From assembly GCA_017427065.1 (NCBI GenBank), contig JAFRTL010000008.1:1-64000 (forward strand): a stretch of DNA of 64,000 bases, in the 5' to 3' direction. The notes beneath the pieces were generated by a model. The model worked only from the letters and a program-made list of their open reading frames with translations, was not told the DNA's origin and did no database searches. Each line of letters opens with the position of its first letter. The stretch's first letter is position 1. Source of the stretch: Bacteroidaceae bacterium. Lineage in GTDB: Bacteria; Bacteroidota; Bacteroidia; Bacteroidales; Bacteroidaceae. Both the position numbers and the translations under genes were made by a program. Shown one piece after another: positions 41,980 to 51,846 of this stretch.

Positions 41980-43398
41980 ATGCTAAAATTCTATTTCACG
42001 GAACAAATTAAGGAAAATTTTCCGTATAAACCAACACTTGAGCAAGAAAAAACTTTAAATATGTTATCAGAATACTATTTAGAGGCTCAAGGCAAGGCAA
42101 TTTTGCTTCTAAAGGGGTATGCAGGAACTGGTAAGACATCACTCATGGCTGCCTTCGTCCAGACGCTTTATAAAATGAAACAGAAGGTAGTTTTGCTTGC
42201 TCCAACAGGGAGGGCTGCTAAAGTTTTTGCTGCATATGCAGGAAAGCCTGCTTACACCATTCATAAGAAGATCTACCGTGAACAGTCGTTCTCTGGAGAA
42301 GGGGGAAGCTTTGTCATAAACGACAATCTTCATAAGCACACTTTATTTGTAATTGATGAGGCCTCTATGATAGCCAATGATGCATTTTCTGGTAGTACTT
42401 TTGGGACAGGATATTTGTTGGACGATCTGATTAACTACGTTTATTCTGGAGAAGGATGCCGCTTAATCATGATAGGGGATACAGCACAACTTCCTCCTGT
42501 TGGAGAAGAGTTCAGTCCTGCATTAGATGCAGTATGTATGAACGGCTATGGATTGGAAGTCAGGGAGATGGAAATGACAGAAGTAATTCGTCAGGAACAA
42601 GATTCTGGTATCTTGTGGAATGCCACAATGCTGCGTGAGCAGATTATGAAGGAGGACTTTACTATTCTCCCAAAGTTTAGGATTAAGGGTTTCGCAGATG
42701 TTTGTGTGATATCAGGAGAGGATTTGATAGAAACCATTTCCAATTGTTACGATCGTGATGGGATAGAGGAAACCATTGTGATTTGCCGTTCCAATAAGCG
42801 AGCCAATATCTATAATAATGGCATTAGGGGCAGAATCCTTTGGCGAGAAGAAGAGTTAGAGAGTGGCGATATGCTGATGGTGACGAAGAATAACTATTAT
42901 TGGACAGAACAAGAGCCAGAAATGGATTTCATTGCCAATGGAGATCTGGCTCGTGTAGTACGCGTTAGAGGAGAACGTGAACAATATGGTTTCCGTTTTG
43001 TGGAAGCCACTTTGGCTTTTCCTGATTATAATGAGCTGGAAGTGGATGTCAACCTTCTTCTGGATACTTTGAAGAGTGATGCTCCTTCACTTTCTAAAGC
43101 GGATAGCAAAAGACTCTACACCCAAGTAATGGAGGATTATTCAGATATTTCCATTAAGCGAGAGAGGATAAAGAAATTGAAATCCGACCCCTATTTCAAT
43201 GCCTTGCAAGTGAAGTATGCCTATGCCGTCACTTGCCATAAGGCTCAGGGTGGTCAGTGGAAGAATGTCTTTCTGGATCAGGCTTATGCCAATGAGGAGT
43301 TCCTTACACCAGATTATTTCAGATGGTTATACACAGCAGTGACTCGTGCTACGGATACATTATTTCTTGTGAATTATCCTAAGAAGAACTTAGAATAA
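41980..43398 (+). CDS. RecD-like AAA ATPase / DNA helicase
   Basis: This 472-aa superfamily 1 helicase has Walker A GYAGTGKTS (about 46-54), APTGRAAKVF (motif Ia), the Walker B VIDEASMI, and GDTAQLPPVGEE (motif III). The UvrD-like C-terminal end carries YAVTCHKAQGGQWKNV and WLYTAVTRATDTLFLV (motifs V-VI). It lacks a RecB/RecC context and an N-terminal extension, so it belongs to the short RecD2/Dda-like group that handles DNA at stalled forks. It is divergent from the rsmD operon and convergent with alaS. Confidence 0.9.
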   Translation: MLKFYFTEQIKENFPYKPTLEQEKTLNMLSEYYLEAQGKAILLLKGYAGTGKTSLMAAFVQTLYKMKQKVVLLAPTGRAAKVFAAYAGKPAYTIHKKIYREQSFSGEGGSFVINDNLHKHTLFVIDEASMIANDAFSGSTFGTGYLLDDLINYVYSGEGCRLIMIGDTAQLPPVGEEFSPALDAVCMNGYGLEVREMEMTEVIRQEQDSGILWNATMLREQIMKEDFTILPKFRIKGFADVCVISGEDLIETISNCYDRDGIEETIVICRSNKRANIYNNGIRGRILWREEELESGDMLMVTKNNYYWTEQEPEMDFIANGDLARVVRVRGEREQYGFRFVEATLAFPDYNELEVDVNLLLDTLKSDAPSLSKADSKRLYTQVMEDYSDISIKRERIKKLKSDPYFNALQVKYAYAVTCHKAQGGQWKNVFLDQAYANEEFLTPDYFRWLYTAVTRATDTLFLVNYPKKNLE

Positions 43399-43426
43399 TA
43401 CATTTTGAGAAAGAAAGAGTATAGAC

Positions 43427-43471
43427 AAAAAACAGCAGCTATATGTTTCACGTTGAAACATATAGCTGCTG
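43427..43471 (-). terminator. alaS terminator with a parS-like centre
   Basis: A perfect 18-bp stem (CAGCAGCTATATGTTTCA, complement at 43454-43471) has a 3-nt CGT loop. On the minus strand it ends in TTTTTT (43427-43432), right for ending alaS, which stops at 43495. The centre TGTTTCACGTTGAAACA is one base longer than the ParB site TGTTTCACGTGAAACA. Confidence 0.8.
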
Positions 43472-43494
43472 ATATTATTATAGAATTGGGTGCT

Positions 43495-46116
43495 TTAATT
43501 AACGCAGAGTTCCACCACTTTATCTACTGCAGCAGAAAGGCCTTCCTTGTTCTTTCCACCAGCAGTAGCGAAGTGTGGCTGACCACCACCACCGCCTTGA
43601 ATTAATTTCGCGGCTTCGCGTACCAACTTACCTGCATTGAGCTGACGGTCGTTTACCAGATTATCACTGATCATCACATTCAGTGAAGGCTTATCTGCAG
43701 AGAAGGTACCAATGACTGCAAGCATATTCTCAGGGATGGCTGCACGCAACTTAAATACCAAATCCTTCGCAGCATCGGGTGCCAAAGGTAAAACAGCTTT
43801 GACAACCTTCATACCATCGATATCTTCCACACGTCCCAACAACTGGTTCTTTATGGTTTCAATGGCCTGTGCTTGGAATGACTCTATTTCCTTCTTCATG
43901 CCATCATGTTCTTCGATATATTTTTTCAATACACCAGGAAGGTCCTTAGCATTGTTGAACAAGGCACGCACGGCATTGAGGGTATCTTCCATCACATAGA
44001 GAGACTCTTCGAAGTTTTGTCCGGTAATGGCTTCAATACGACGAACACCAGCAGCTACACTGCTTTCAGAGATGATTTTAAAGAAACCAATGCGACCTGT
44101 ACTTTGTGCATGAATACCGCCACAGAACTCTACGCTATCACCAAACTGAATGACGCGCACTGTATCTCCGTATTTCTCACCAAAAAGGGCGATGGCACCC
44201 ATTTTCTTGGCTTCTTCTATAGGAGTATCGCGATGCTCTTGCAAAGGAAGGTCGGCACGTATCTTTGCATTTACCAATCGTTCAACCTGTCGCAGTTCTT
44301 CATCTGTCACTTTTTGGAAGTGAGAGAAGTCGAAACGAAGAGTATTGCCTGATACGAAAGATCCCTTCTGCTCTACATGCTCCCCTAATACCTGACGTAA
44401 AGCCTGATCAAGAAGGTGCGTAGCAGAGTGATTGGCAGCACTGGCATTTCGCTTCTCTACATCCACACATGCCATGAATTCGGCTTCAGGATGCTCTGGC
44501 AATTTGGTAGTAAGATGGATATTGATGCCGTTCTCATGCTTGGTATCCGTAATCTCAATGGTTTCGTGTTCGCTGACAATGACGCCACTCTCACCAACTT
44601 GACCTCCCATCTCTCCATAGAAAGGCGTGTAGTCGAATACCAACTGGTAGAAAGTATTCTTCTTTTGGGTGACTTTGCGATATCGCAGTATGTGGCATTC
44701 GTGCTCTGTGAAATCATATCCTACAAACTGAGGCTCGCCTTCACGAAGAATCATCCAATCGCCCGTTTCCATAGCAGCTGCATTGCGTGCACGTTCTTTC
44801 TGTTTCTGCATCTCTTCATTAAACTGTTTTTCGTTCACAGAAATACCGTTCTCTCGACAAATCAATTCAGTAAGGTCGAGAGGGAATCCGTAAGTATCAA
44901 ACAAGGTAAATGCTTGTACACCATCAAGTTCGGTTTTACCTGAGGCTTTCAACTCTTCCATGGCCTTGGTTAGCAGGCCGATACCATTGGAGAGGGTGCG
45001 CAGAAATGCATCTTCTTCCTCTTTCATCACTTTGCTAATCAACGTCTGCTGTGCCACAAGTTCAGGATAGGAGTCTCCCATTTCTCTAGTAAGCACAGGT
45101 AATAATTTATAGAGGAAGGCTTCTTTTTGTCCTAAGAAAGTGTATGCATAACGTACAGCACGACGCAGTATACGACGAATCACATAACCAGCTTTGGCAT
45201 TGCTTGGAAGTTGCCCATCTGCGATGCTGAAAGATACGGCACGGATATGGTCGGCAATTACACGCATGGCAACGTCAGTTTCTTCCTTATCTCCGTATTT
45301 CAGACCAGAAAGGTGCTCAATCTCATGAATGATAGGTTGGAAGATGTCTGTGTCATAGTTGGAATGCTTTCCTTGAAGGGCACGCACCAGACGCTCAAAA
45401 CCCATACCAGTGTCGATGACGTTCATGGAAAGTTTTTCCAAAGAACCGTCAGCCTTACGATTGAACTGCATGAATACGAGGTTCCAGATTTCAATGACTT
45501 GTGGATCATCTTTATTTACTAATTCACGTCCAGGTACTGTTGCCTTCTCCTCGGGTGTGCGACTGTCGAGATGGATTTCAGAACAAGGACCGCAAGGACC
45601 TGTATCGCCCATTTCCCAGAAATTATCATGTTTGTTGCCATTGATGATATGATCAGGAGATACATGCTTTGCCCAATATGAGGCGGCTTCATCATCGCGT
45701 GGTATATTCTCTTCAGGAGATCCTTCGAAGACGGTGACATAAAGGTCGTCAGGATTCAGTCCCAAAACATCTACCAAATATTCCCATGCCATATCAATGG
45801 CACCCTCCTTGAAATAATCTCCAAAGCTCCAGTTACCCAACATTTCGAACATGGTGTGATGGTAAGTATCATGGCCTACTTCTTCCAAGTCGTTGTGTTT
45901 ACCACTTACACGTAGGCACTTCTGTGAATCGGCTCTACGACGTGGTTCTGGATCTCGAGTGCCCAAAATAATATCTTTCCACTGATTCATACCAGCATTA
46001 GTGAACATCAGTGTAGGATCGTCCTTAATTACCATAGGAGCAGAAGGCACAATAAGATGGCCTTTTGACTCGAAAAACTTCTTAAATGATTCGCGTATTT
46101 CGTTAGCAGTCATCAT
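43495..46116 (-). CDS. alaS: alanine--tRNA ligase
   Basis: This enzyme charges tRNA-Ala and edits mischarged Ser/Gly. Class II core motifs are at the N-terminus ([29 protein letters not shown]). The editing domain has [11 protein letters not shown] (HxxxH zinc/editing site) with [13 protein letters not shown], and the C-terminal DHH-type domain ends [16 protein letters not shown]. The full length of 873 aa is normal. The start is MM at 46116/46113 and cannot be resolved. A divergent promoter pair separates it from the MerR gene. A strong hairpin terminator follows. Confidence 0.97.
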   Translation of the reverse strand: MMTANEIRESFKKFFESKGHLIVPSAPMVIKDDPTLMFTNAGMNQWKDIILGTRDPEPRRRADSQKCLRVSGKHNDLEEVGHDTYHHTMFEMLGNWSFGDYFKEGAIDMAWEYLVDVLGLNPDDLYVTVFEGSPEENIPRDDEAASYWAKHVSPDHIINGNKHDNFWEMGDTGPCGPCSEIHLDSRTPEEKATVPGRELVNKDDPQVIEIWNLVFMQFNRKADGSLEKLSMNVIDTGMGFERLVRALQGKHSNYDTDIFQPIIHEIEHLSGLKYGDKEETDVAMRVIADHIRAVSFSIADGQLPSNAKAGYVIRRILRRAVRYAYTFLGQKEAFLYKLLPVLTREMGDSYPELVAQQTLISKVMKEEEDAFLRTLSNGIGLLTKAMEELKASGKTELDGVQAFTLFDTYGFPLDLTELICRENGISVNEKQFNEEMQKQKERARNAAAMETGDWMILREGEPQFVGYDFTEHECHILRYRKVTQKKNTFYQLVFDYTPFYGEMGGQVGESGVIVSEHETIEITDTKHENGINIHLTTKLPEHPEAEFMACVDVEKRNASAANHSATHLLDQALRQVLGEHVEQKGSFVSGNTLRFDFSHFQKVTDEELRQVERLVNAKIRADLPLQEHRDTPIEEAKKMGAIALFGEKYGDTVRVIQFGDSVEFCGGIHAQSTGRIGFFKIISESSVAAGVRRIEAITGQNFEESLYVMEDTLNAVRALFNNAKDLPGVLKKYIEEHDGMKKEIESFQAQAIETIKNQLLGRVEDIDGMKVVKAVLPLAPDAAKDLVFKLRAAIPENMLAVIGTFSADKPSLNVMISDNLVNDRQLNAGKLVREAAKLIQGGGGGQPHFATAGGKNKEGLSAAVDKVVELCVN

Positions 46117-46144
46117 AGTAAAACTTTTTCTTAAAAAAACTGTG

Positions 46145-46172
46145 CAAAGATAAGATGAAATTATTATTTTTG
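46145..46172. promoter_or_regulatory. divergent promoters between alaS and the MerR gene
   Basis: CAAAGATA (46145-46152) is a leftward TATCTTTG box for alaS, and TATTTTTG (46165-46172) a rightward box for the MerR gene. They are 12 bp apart. Confidence 0.6.
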
Positions 46173-46203
46173 CAACACACCTAATATATAATATTCAAAG
46201 AAG

Positions 46204-46605
46204 ATGCTGAACTCAACAAATGATTTAAAACTTTATTACTCCATAGGGGAAGTATCCCAAATGTGTGGAATCACTGAAACGACATTGCGTTATTGGGAAA
46301 GAGAGATCCCTCAATTGAAGCCAAAGAAGGCAGGACGCAACATACGTCAATATACCAAGGAGGATCTTGAGATTGTCAGACTTATTCAGCATTTGTTGAA
46401 AGAACGTGGAATGACAATAGAAGGCGTTCGTAAGCGCTTAAGCAAAAACAAGGAGGCTGCCTCAAAAGATGCTGAAGTGGTGGAGCGTTTGCGTGGAATT
46501 AGGCAGAAGCTTGTTCAGATGCGTGATGCATTAGATGCGTTTACTTATCAACAAGTGGATGATTTGAAGGATAATATTGCGTCTATTTCTGAACCTACTC
46601 CCTGA
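46204..46605 (+). CDS. MerR family transcriptional regulator
   Basis: This 133-aa protein has an N-terminal MerR helix-turn-helix (YYSIGEVSQMCGITETTLRYWEREIPQL, given here as YYSIGEVSQMCGITE and TTLRYWEREIPQL) and wing (GRNIRQYTKEDLEIV). A coiled-coil dimer helix follows, and the C-terminal ligand domain is very short. No metal-binding Cys residues are seen, so it is of the general MerR/HTH_17-like, not metal-sensing, type. The 3' end overlaps the convergent RelA/SpoT gene by 11 bp. Confidence 0.88.
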   Translation: MLNSTNDLKLYYSIGEVSQMCGITETTLRYWEREIPQLKPKKAGRNIRQYTKEDLEIVRLIQHLLKERGMTIEGVRKRLSKNKEAASKDAEVVERLRGIRQKLVQMRDALDAFTYQQVDDLKDNIASISEPTP

Positions 46606-48844
46606 TGATGTTCTTAATGTTCTTGATCTTCTTCAAGCCATTGATGATGGTCTGGACATCTTGAACATCGTAAGCGTATAGTTGGATATCTCCATGGAAG
46701 ATGCCTTCGTTGGTTTCTATGGACAACTTGCGGATGTTTACATTGAATTGACGAGAAATAATCTGGGTAACGTCATTGACCAGTCCTAAGCAATCAACCC
46801 CTTCGATGTGCAGTGTCACAATGAAGGAAAGTTGTCTGTGTGTATCCCATTGTGTAGCAAGAATTCGTCTGCCATAACTGCTTTTGAGTTTCATGGCAAC
46901 AGGACATTGACGCTTGTGGATAATGACATTTCCATTATCGTCAATATATCCTAAAACATCATCTCCAGGGATTGGATGACAACAATCTGCCATCTTATAC
47001 TTACTCTGAATGGCTTCTTCGTCAAGTTTAATGATCTGCTTAGTATTGATTTTTTCTTTTTCTTGCGGAGAATCTGGTTGTGGTTTGCTATTTTTGTCTT
47101 GTTTGTCTCCTTTAATAAATGGTATTTTGAGGAATTTCTTCCATCCAGAGTTTTGTTTGCCTTTCAACTCATTCAAATCATTCTCATTCAATACTAACTT
47201 CTTGGAGCCTATTTCAGTGAGGAAAACTTCAGGAGTTTTATTGTGTAATATTGCAAGTCTTCCTATCAATGCTTCGTCGGCATGTAGGTTCTCTGATTTA
47301 AGCAAATCATTTAAGATCTTAATTCCCTCGGCTTGAAGGGCTTTTGATTCTTTACGAAGAATCGAAGCAATCTTATTTCTGGCTTTGGCAGTCGCAGCTA
47401 TGCTCAACCATTCTGATTGGACATGCTGTGATCTTGAAGTCAGCACCTCTACTTGGTCGCCACTCTGCAACTTGTGGCTAAGTGGGACCAACTTATGATT
47501 TACTTTAGCTCCGATACAATGACAACCGATTTCTGTATGCAGAGAGAATGCAAAGTCTAAAGCTGTGGAGTTTTGTGGCAAAGTTTTTATCTCACCTTTA
47601 GGAGTGAACACAAATATCTCTTGTGCGAAAAGATTCAGTTTAATGGTGTCCAAAAAGTCTATGGCATCTGGTTGTGGATCATCCAGTATCTCCTTAATGG
47701 TATTTAACCATTTCTCCAATTCTCCTTCGTCTTCTCCTACAGCTCCTTCTTTGTATTTCCAATGGGCGGCAAAGCCTTGCTCAGCAATGTCGTTCATGCG
47801 CTCACTTCTGATTTGTACCTCAATCCATTGACCGTTATTGGCCATCAGAGTAACGTGCAATGCCTGATAACCATTGGATTTCGGGTGACTAACCCAGTCG
47901 CGTATACGATCGGGGTGTGCCTTATAGATTTTGGAGATAGATACATAGATATCAAAACAATCGTTCAACTCTTCCTCTTTACTTTTAGGTTCAAAGATGA
48001 TACGTACTGCCAGAATGTCGAATACTTCTTCGAAAGGCACATGTTTTAATTGCATCTTGCTCCAGATGGAATAGACCGTCTTTACACGAGCCATGATACT
48101 GTATTTCAGCCCCATCTTGTCGAGTGCCTGACGGATAGGTGCGGTAAATTCCTGGAATACCTTGTCACGTTCAGAAGCAGTGGCTTCCAGTTTCTTCTTT
48201 ATGGCATTGTACTCCTCTGGATGCTCATACTTGAAGCTCAGATCTTCAAGTTCAGATTTTATCTTGTTCAGTCCCAAGCGATAGGCGAGGGGAGCATAAA
48301 GGTAGAGCGTTTCTCCTGCTATTTTATATTGCTTGTTGGGTGCTTGTGAAGCCAACGTGCGCATATTATGCAGACGGTCAGCTATTTTGATGAGAATCAC
48401 ACGAATATCGCTTGACATCGTGAGGAGCAACTTCTTGAAGTTTTCTGCTTGTGCGGAAGCATGGTCACCGAAAATACCTCCAGAAATCTTGGTTAATCCG
48501 TCAACGATTTGTGCAATTTTTGCTCCGAAAAGATTTTCAATATCTTCAGTTGTGTAATCAGTATCTTCCACGACATCGTGAAGTAAGGCTGCACAGATAG
48601 AAGTAGAACCTAATCCTATCTCATTACACACAATCTTTGCAACTGCCAAAGGGTGCATGATGTAAGGTTCACCAGAGAGGCGCTTCACACCACGATGGGC
48701 TTGATTGGCAAAATTAAAGGCCTTCGTGATTATTTCTACACGTTTACGGTGGTTAGTGGCAAGATAATCATTCAGCAACCCTTCAAAAGCTTGCTGTATC
48801 ATCTCATCATCTGTCATTTCCTTATGTTCGTTAAGGTCTTCCAT
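46595..48844 (-). CDS. RelA/SpoT bifunctional (p)ppGpp synthetase/hydrolase
   Basis: It makes and degrades the alarmone (p)ppGpp for the stringent response. In order: an N-terminal HD hydrolase (ALLHDVVEDTD near 86-96), a synthetase domain (VKTVYSIWSKMQ, FDILAVRIIF, about 240-360), a TGS domain (IFVFTPKGEIKTLP, about 410), a zinc/helical region and a C-terminal ACT domain (VTLHIEGVDCLGLV). The intact HD motif indicates hydrolysis as well, so SpoT/Rel is more likely than a pure RelA. The ATG at 48844 (MEDLNEHKEM) was preferred over one nine codons upstream. It is downstream of the par cluster and lytic transglycosylase on the same strand. Confidence 0.93.
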   Translation of the reverse strand: MEDLNEHKEMTDDEMIQQAFEGLLNDYLATNHRKRVEIITKAFNFANQAHRGVKRLSGEPYIMHPLAVAKIVCNEIGLGSTSICAALLHDVVEDTDYTTEDIENLFGAKIAQIVDGLTKISGGIFGDHASAQAENFKKLLLTMSSDIRVILIKIADRLHNMRTLASQAPNKQYKIAGETLYLYAPLAYRLGLNKIKSELEDLSFKYEHPEEYNAIKKKLEATASERDKVFQEFTAPIRQALDKMGLKYSIMARVKTVYSIWSKMQLKHVPFEEVFDILAVRIIFEPKSKEEELNDCFDIYVSISKIYKAHPDRIRDWVSHPKSNGYQALHVTLMANNGQWIEVQIRSERMNDIAEQGFAAHWKYKEGAVGEDEGELEKWLNTIKEILDDPQPDAIDFLDTIKLNLFAQEIFVFTPKGEIKTLPQNSTALDFAFSLHTEIGCHCIGAKVNHKLVPLSHKLQSGDQVEVLTSRSQHVQSEWLSIAATAKARNKIASILRKESKALQAEGIKILNDLLKSENLHADEALIGRLAILHNKTPEVFLTEIGSKKLVLNENDLNELKGKQNSGWKKFLKIPFIKGDKQDKNSKPQPDSPQEKEKINTKQIIKLDEEAIQSKYKMADCCHPIPGDDVLGYIDDNGNVIIHKRQCPVAMKLKSSYGRRILATQWDTHRQLSFIVTLHIEGVDCLGLVNDVTQIISRQFNVNIRKLSIETNEGIFHGDIQLYAYDVQDVQTIINGLKKIKNIKNIIRE

Positions 48845-48898
48845 AGTAAACGTGATTAATGCTTCACACAAAGATACATAAAAAGTTCAAAAAAGAAG

Positions 48899-50227
48899 CT
48901 ATTTTACTCTAAGGTTTTTGCCTGCAGTGATTTTGGAACCTGAAATACCATTCAAACTACGAAGTCTTGCAACGGTTGTTCCATAACGCGCAGCAATGGT
49001 AGAGAGTGTTTCACCTGACCTAATTTTATGGTAGGTAGGAGTGTTCCCACTTGCTGTACTGGTTCTACTAGAACTAGAAGAAGTGCTTCTAGAAGCGGTA
49101 GTCCTTGTATTCGTTGGCACGCTTGCTGTCCTTCTATTCCTAAAAAACTGGGCACTCTTATAAGCAAGGATGTCATCTTGTTTCTCAAGGAAGGCTGAAA
49201 CATACTTTTGGGGGAGTCTCAGGGTTTGGGTCTTAGTATCTCCAGGTATAATGTTCTGTCTGAATTGTGGATTCAGACTTTTCAGTGCATCCAGCTCTAC
49301 ATCACATACTTCAGCAATCTGTTGTAAATGAATGCGTTGGTTCACCTGTATTGTATCACTGGCAACAGGTAATGTGGTTTCCTTCGGACAGATGTTGTGT
49401 TTACAATAATAGTTCATCACATAATTTGCTGCAATGAAGGAAGGCACATATCCTTGAGTCTCTGTGCGCAGGTAATTGTAGATTTCCCAATAGTCTCTTT
49501 TCCCTCCTGCACGAGTGATGGCTTTATTGATATTGCCAGGACCACTGTTGTATGCAGCAATGACCAATGTCCAATCGTGGTAGATATCATACAAGTCTTT
49601 CAGATAACGTACTGCTGCCCATGTGGACTTGATAGGATCACGACGTTCGTCCAATAAACTGTTGGTTTCCAATCCATAAATCTTACCTGTTGCAACCATA
49701 AACTGCCATAGACCTGCTGCTCCTGCACGTGAAACGGCATTGGGATCAAGGGCAGATTCGATAATTGGAAGGTACTTAAGCTCCATTGGAAGGCCATAGG
49801 CTTCTAAAGCCTCTTCGAAGATAGGCATGTAGAAATTACTGGCACTCACCATATAAGACACCCTTTCACGGAGGTTGGTTGTATAGAGGTCGATAAATTT
49901 GCGTACTACTTCATTGAAAGGCATCTCAATGACGGTGGGCATGCGGGAAAGACGATCCATGATAACAGAATCGCTTACGACAGGGTTCACGTTCTCCATA
50001 TTACAGTCGGAAACCGTACTGATAAGATTCTTCACTTTCCAGTCGGCCAGAAGGCTGTCGATAGGATAAGTCATACTCAGAGGCAGTCCTATTTCTTCTT
50101 TCTTTTCCTGTCCATTCTCATGAACGATAACCTCTATGCTTTCTCCTACTTCTTGTCCGAGCACTGGAAGAGTGCCTCCCAAGAGGAATCCGCATAGCAA
50201 GCTTTGGATGATAGTTCTAAGTCTCAT
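48899..50227 (-). CDS. membrane-bound lytic transglycosylase with LysM (MltD-like)
   Basis: It cleaves peptidoglycan glycan strands in the envelope. The SLT core has EALEAYGLPMELKYLPIIES (catalytic Glu in IIES), GAAGLWQFMVATGK and AAYNSGPGNINKA, characteristic of family 1 goose-type/MltD enzymes. A signal peptide leads the protein, and a LysM domain closes it (YHKIRSGETLSTIAARYGTT). A second LysM-like part sits near residues 300-340, and a Ser/Thr/Arg-rich linker lies between. Length 442 aa. It lies 24 bp downstream of DUF5683 in the par cluster, a conserved Bacteroidota order. Confidence 0.92.
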   Translation of the reverse strand: MRLRTIIQSLLCGFLLGGTLPVLGQEVGESIEVIVHENGQEKKEEIGLPLSMTYPIDSLLADWKVKNLISTVSDCNMENVNPVVSDSVIMDRLSRMPTVIEMPFNEVVRKFIDLYTTNLRERVSYMVSASNFYMPIFEEALEAYGLPMELKYLPIIESALDPNAVSRAGAAGLWQFMVATGKIYGLETNSLLDERRDPIKSTWAAVRYLKDLYDIYHDWTLVIAAYNSGPGNINKAITRAGGKRDYWEIYNYLRTETQGYVPSFIAANYVMNYYCKHNICPKETTLPVASDTIQVNQRIHLQQIAEVCDVELDALKSLNPQFRQNIIPGDTKTQTLRLPQKYVSAFLEKQDDILAYKSAQFFRNRRTASVPTNTRTTASRSTSSSSSRTSTASGNTPTYHKIRSGETLSTIAARYGTTVARLRSLNGISGSKITAGKNLRVK

Positions 50228-50251
50228 ATTGGGTCTTTATTATTATCTAGT

Positions 50252-50968
50252 TTAAAAAGTGAAACTGCATTGTACACCTACCGATTGCTTGGATTTGAAA
50301 CCTGTTGCTCCATTCAGCAGAGTTGGTTCCAGTCTCATGCTCAAATCGGGCGATATGTCGAAATTCGACAGTTCCGCGTCTATGTAGGCATCTACTACTG
50401 ACAGCAGATAAACACCTACAAAAGCGAAAATACTGAGGTCTCTATATTTTCTGTACATATCTTTTCGTTTGCGAAGCACTTCTGTAATCTGATTGTGCGA
50501 TGTACGTCTCAGATAACTGGCAGGCAGAAGGTCGGTAATGTTGCTTGAGCTCCAATTATTGTTCACGGCATCTTTATAAGCATTGGCATAATCCTTATAC
50601 ATTCGATTATTCCAATTCAGTGCATATGTACATCCCACAAAGCCACCATAGAAAATAGGCAATTTCCAATATTTCCTGTTGTATATTTGTCCACCTCCTG
50701 GAATGACAATAGCCAACCAAGTGGCTTTAGTAGGGTTAGGAATCCATACATTGCTATTGACACCCACTTTCTGTAGGCTGTCTTCCAGCATCTGAGGACT
50801 GATGGGAGGAATTTCTGGAGTTAACAATGTGCTATCTGTCAGTGGACCTTGGAGTCTCCTTCGTTCTGCTCTTGGAATATCTTGCCCGTATGCATTGAGC
50901 ATCAGTGCCTCTGTCAAACATAACAAGATAGCCATCAGCCATCGGTATGTGAATCCTTTCAACTTCAT
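50252..50968 (-). CDS. DUF5683 family protein
   Basis: This 238-aa envelope protein has an N-terminal signal (LLCLTEALMLNAYGQ) and the DUF5683 core: PTKATWLAIVIPGGGQIYNR, YWKLPIFYGGFVGC and the following helical stretch, with a later membrane segment (LSIFAFVGVYLLSVVDAYID). The family is restricted to Bacteroidota and its function is unknown. The start overlaps the parB stop by 4 nt (ATGA), so it is co-translated with chromosome-segregation genes and precedes a cell wall enzyme, suggesting a role near division. Confidence 0.85.
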   Translation of the reverse strand: MKLKGFTYRWLMAILLCLTEALMLNAYGQDIPRAERRRLQGPLTDSTLLTPEIPPISPQMLEDSLQKVGVNSNVWIPNPTKATWLAIVIPGGGQIYNRKYWKLPIFYGGFVGCTYALNWNNRMYKDYANAYKDAVNNNWSSSNITDLLPASYLRRTSHNQITEVLRKRKDMYRKYRDLSIFAFVGVYLLSVVDAYIDAELSNFDISPDLSMRLEPTLLNGATGFKSKQSVGVQCSFTF

Positions 50969-51840
50969 TTTTTCTTCATCCCGTCAAAGAGTACCATGAT
51001 TCTTTCAAGCTCTTCTTCATTATTGAAAGGGATAGTTATTTTACCTTTACCTTTCTCGGAACAAGTAAACTGTACATTGGTTTGGAAGAATGCGGACAAT
51101 TGCTGCTTCAGCAAATTGAACTCCTTAGGAAGCTTGGCTTGAGCTTTCGCATTTGGTTCATCACCATTTAGAAATGCTTTTACCAATTCCTCCACCTTAC
51201 GCACGGAGTAATCACGGTTCAGTATATCTTCGTAGAGCTTCATCTGCTTTTTGGGATCATCCAATGCGAGAAGCGCGCGCGCATGTCCCATGTCAATCTG
51301 TTTGTTCTGCAAGCCCAACTGTATAGGAGCTGGAAGCTTGAGTAATCGCAGATAGTTGGCAATGGTTGCCCTTTTCTTTCCTACACGTTCGCTTAGTCGT
51401 TCTTGTGTCAATCCATACTGATCGAGCAAATGCTGATAAGCCAAGGCTATTTCCACAGAATTCAAATCCTCGCGTTGGATGTTCTCTATCAATGCCATCT
51501 CCATCACATTTTCATCATCAGCGGTGCGGATGTAAGCAGGGATAGTGGTGAGATGAGCCATTTGTGAAGCTCGGAATCTACGTTCTCCAGCAATAATTTG
51601 ATATTCATCGTCAGAGAGTTTACGTAGCGTAATAGGCTGTATGATACCTATTTCTGTAATAGAATCTGCCAATTCTTGCAAAGCCACAGGATCGAATTCC
51701 CGACGTGGCTGATTAGGATTAACCTTGATCTTACTCAGTTCTATCTCATTGATGGAGGAAGACCCTTCTGTTTGGATATTGTCCATATCGAGCAAGGCAT
51801 CCAAACCTCTTCCCAATGCATTTCTCTGTTGTTTAGCCAT
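50965..51840 (-). CDS. parB: chromosome partitioning protein ParB
   Basis: It is a CTP-dependent clamp that loads at parS sites and spreads along DNA. The N-terminal ParB/Srx-type domain has IKVNPNQPRREFD and the CTP/arginine motif GERRFRAS. The central helix-turn-helix (LSERVGKKRATIANYLRLL) reads parS, and the C-terminus is a dimer domain. At 291 aa it has normal length. It follows parA by 6 bp and overlaps DUF5683 by 4 nt. No exact parS (TGTTTCACGTGAAACA) was found in this window. Confidence 0.95.
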   Translation of the reverse strand: MAKQQRNALGRGLDALLDMDNIQTEGSSSINEIELSKIKVNPNQPRREFDPVALQELADSITEIGIIQPITLRKLSDDEYQIIAGERRFRASQMAHLTTIPAYIRTADDENVMEMALIENIQREDLNSVEIALAYQHLLDQYGLTQERLSERVGKKRATIANYLRLLKLPAPIQLGLQNKQIDMGHARALLALDDPKKQMKLYEDILNRDYSVRKVEELVKAFLNGDEPNAKAQAKLPKEFNLLKQQLSAFFQTNVQFTCSEKGKGKITIPFNNEEELERIMVLFDGMKKK

Positions 51841-51846
51841 CTTGCT

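Noticed and set aside
49721-49736. Possible parS site in the lytic transglycosylase gene
   Set aside because: The right half CACGTGAAAC matches parS, but about four of 16 positions differ, so it is too weak without genome comparison.
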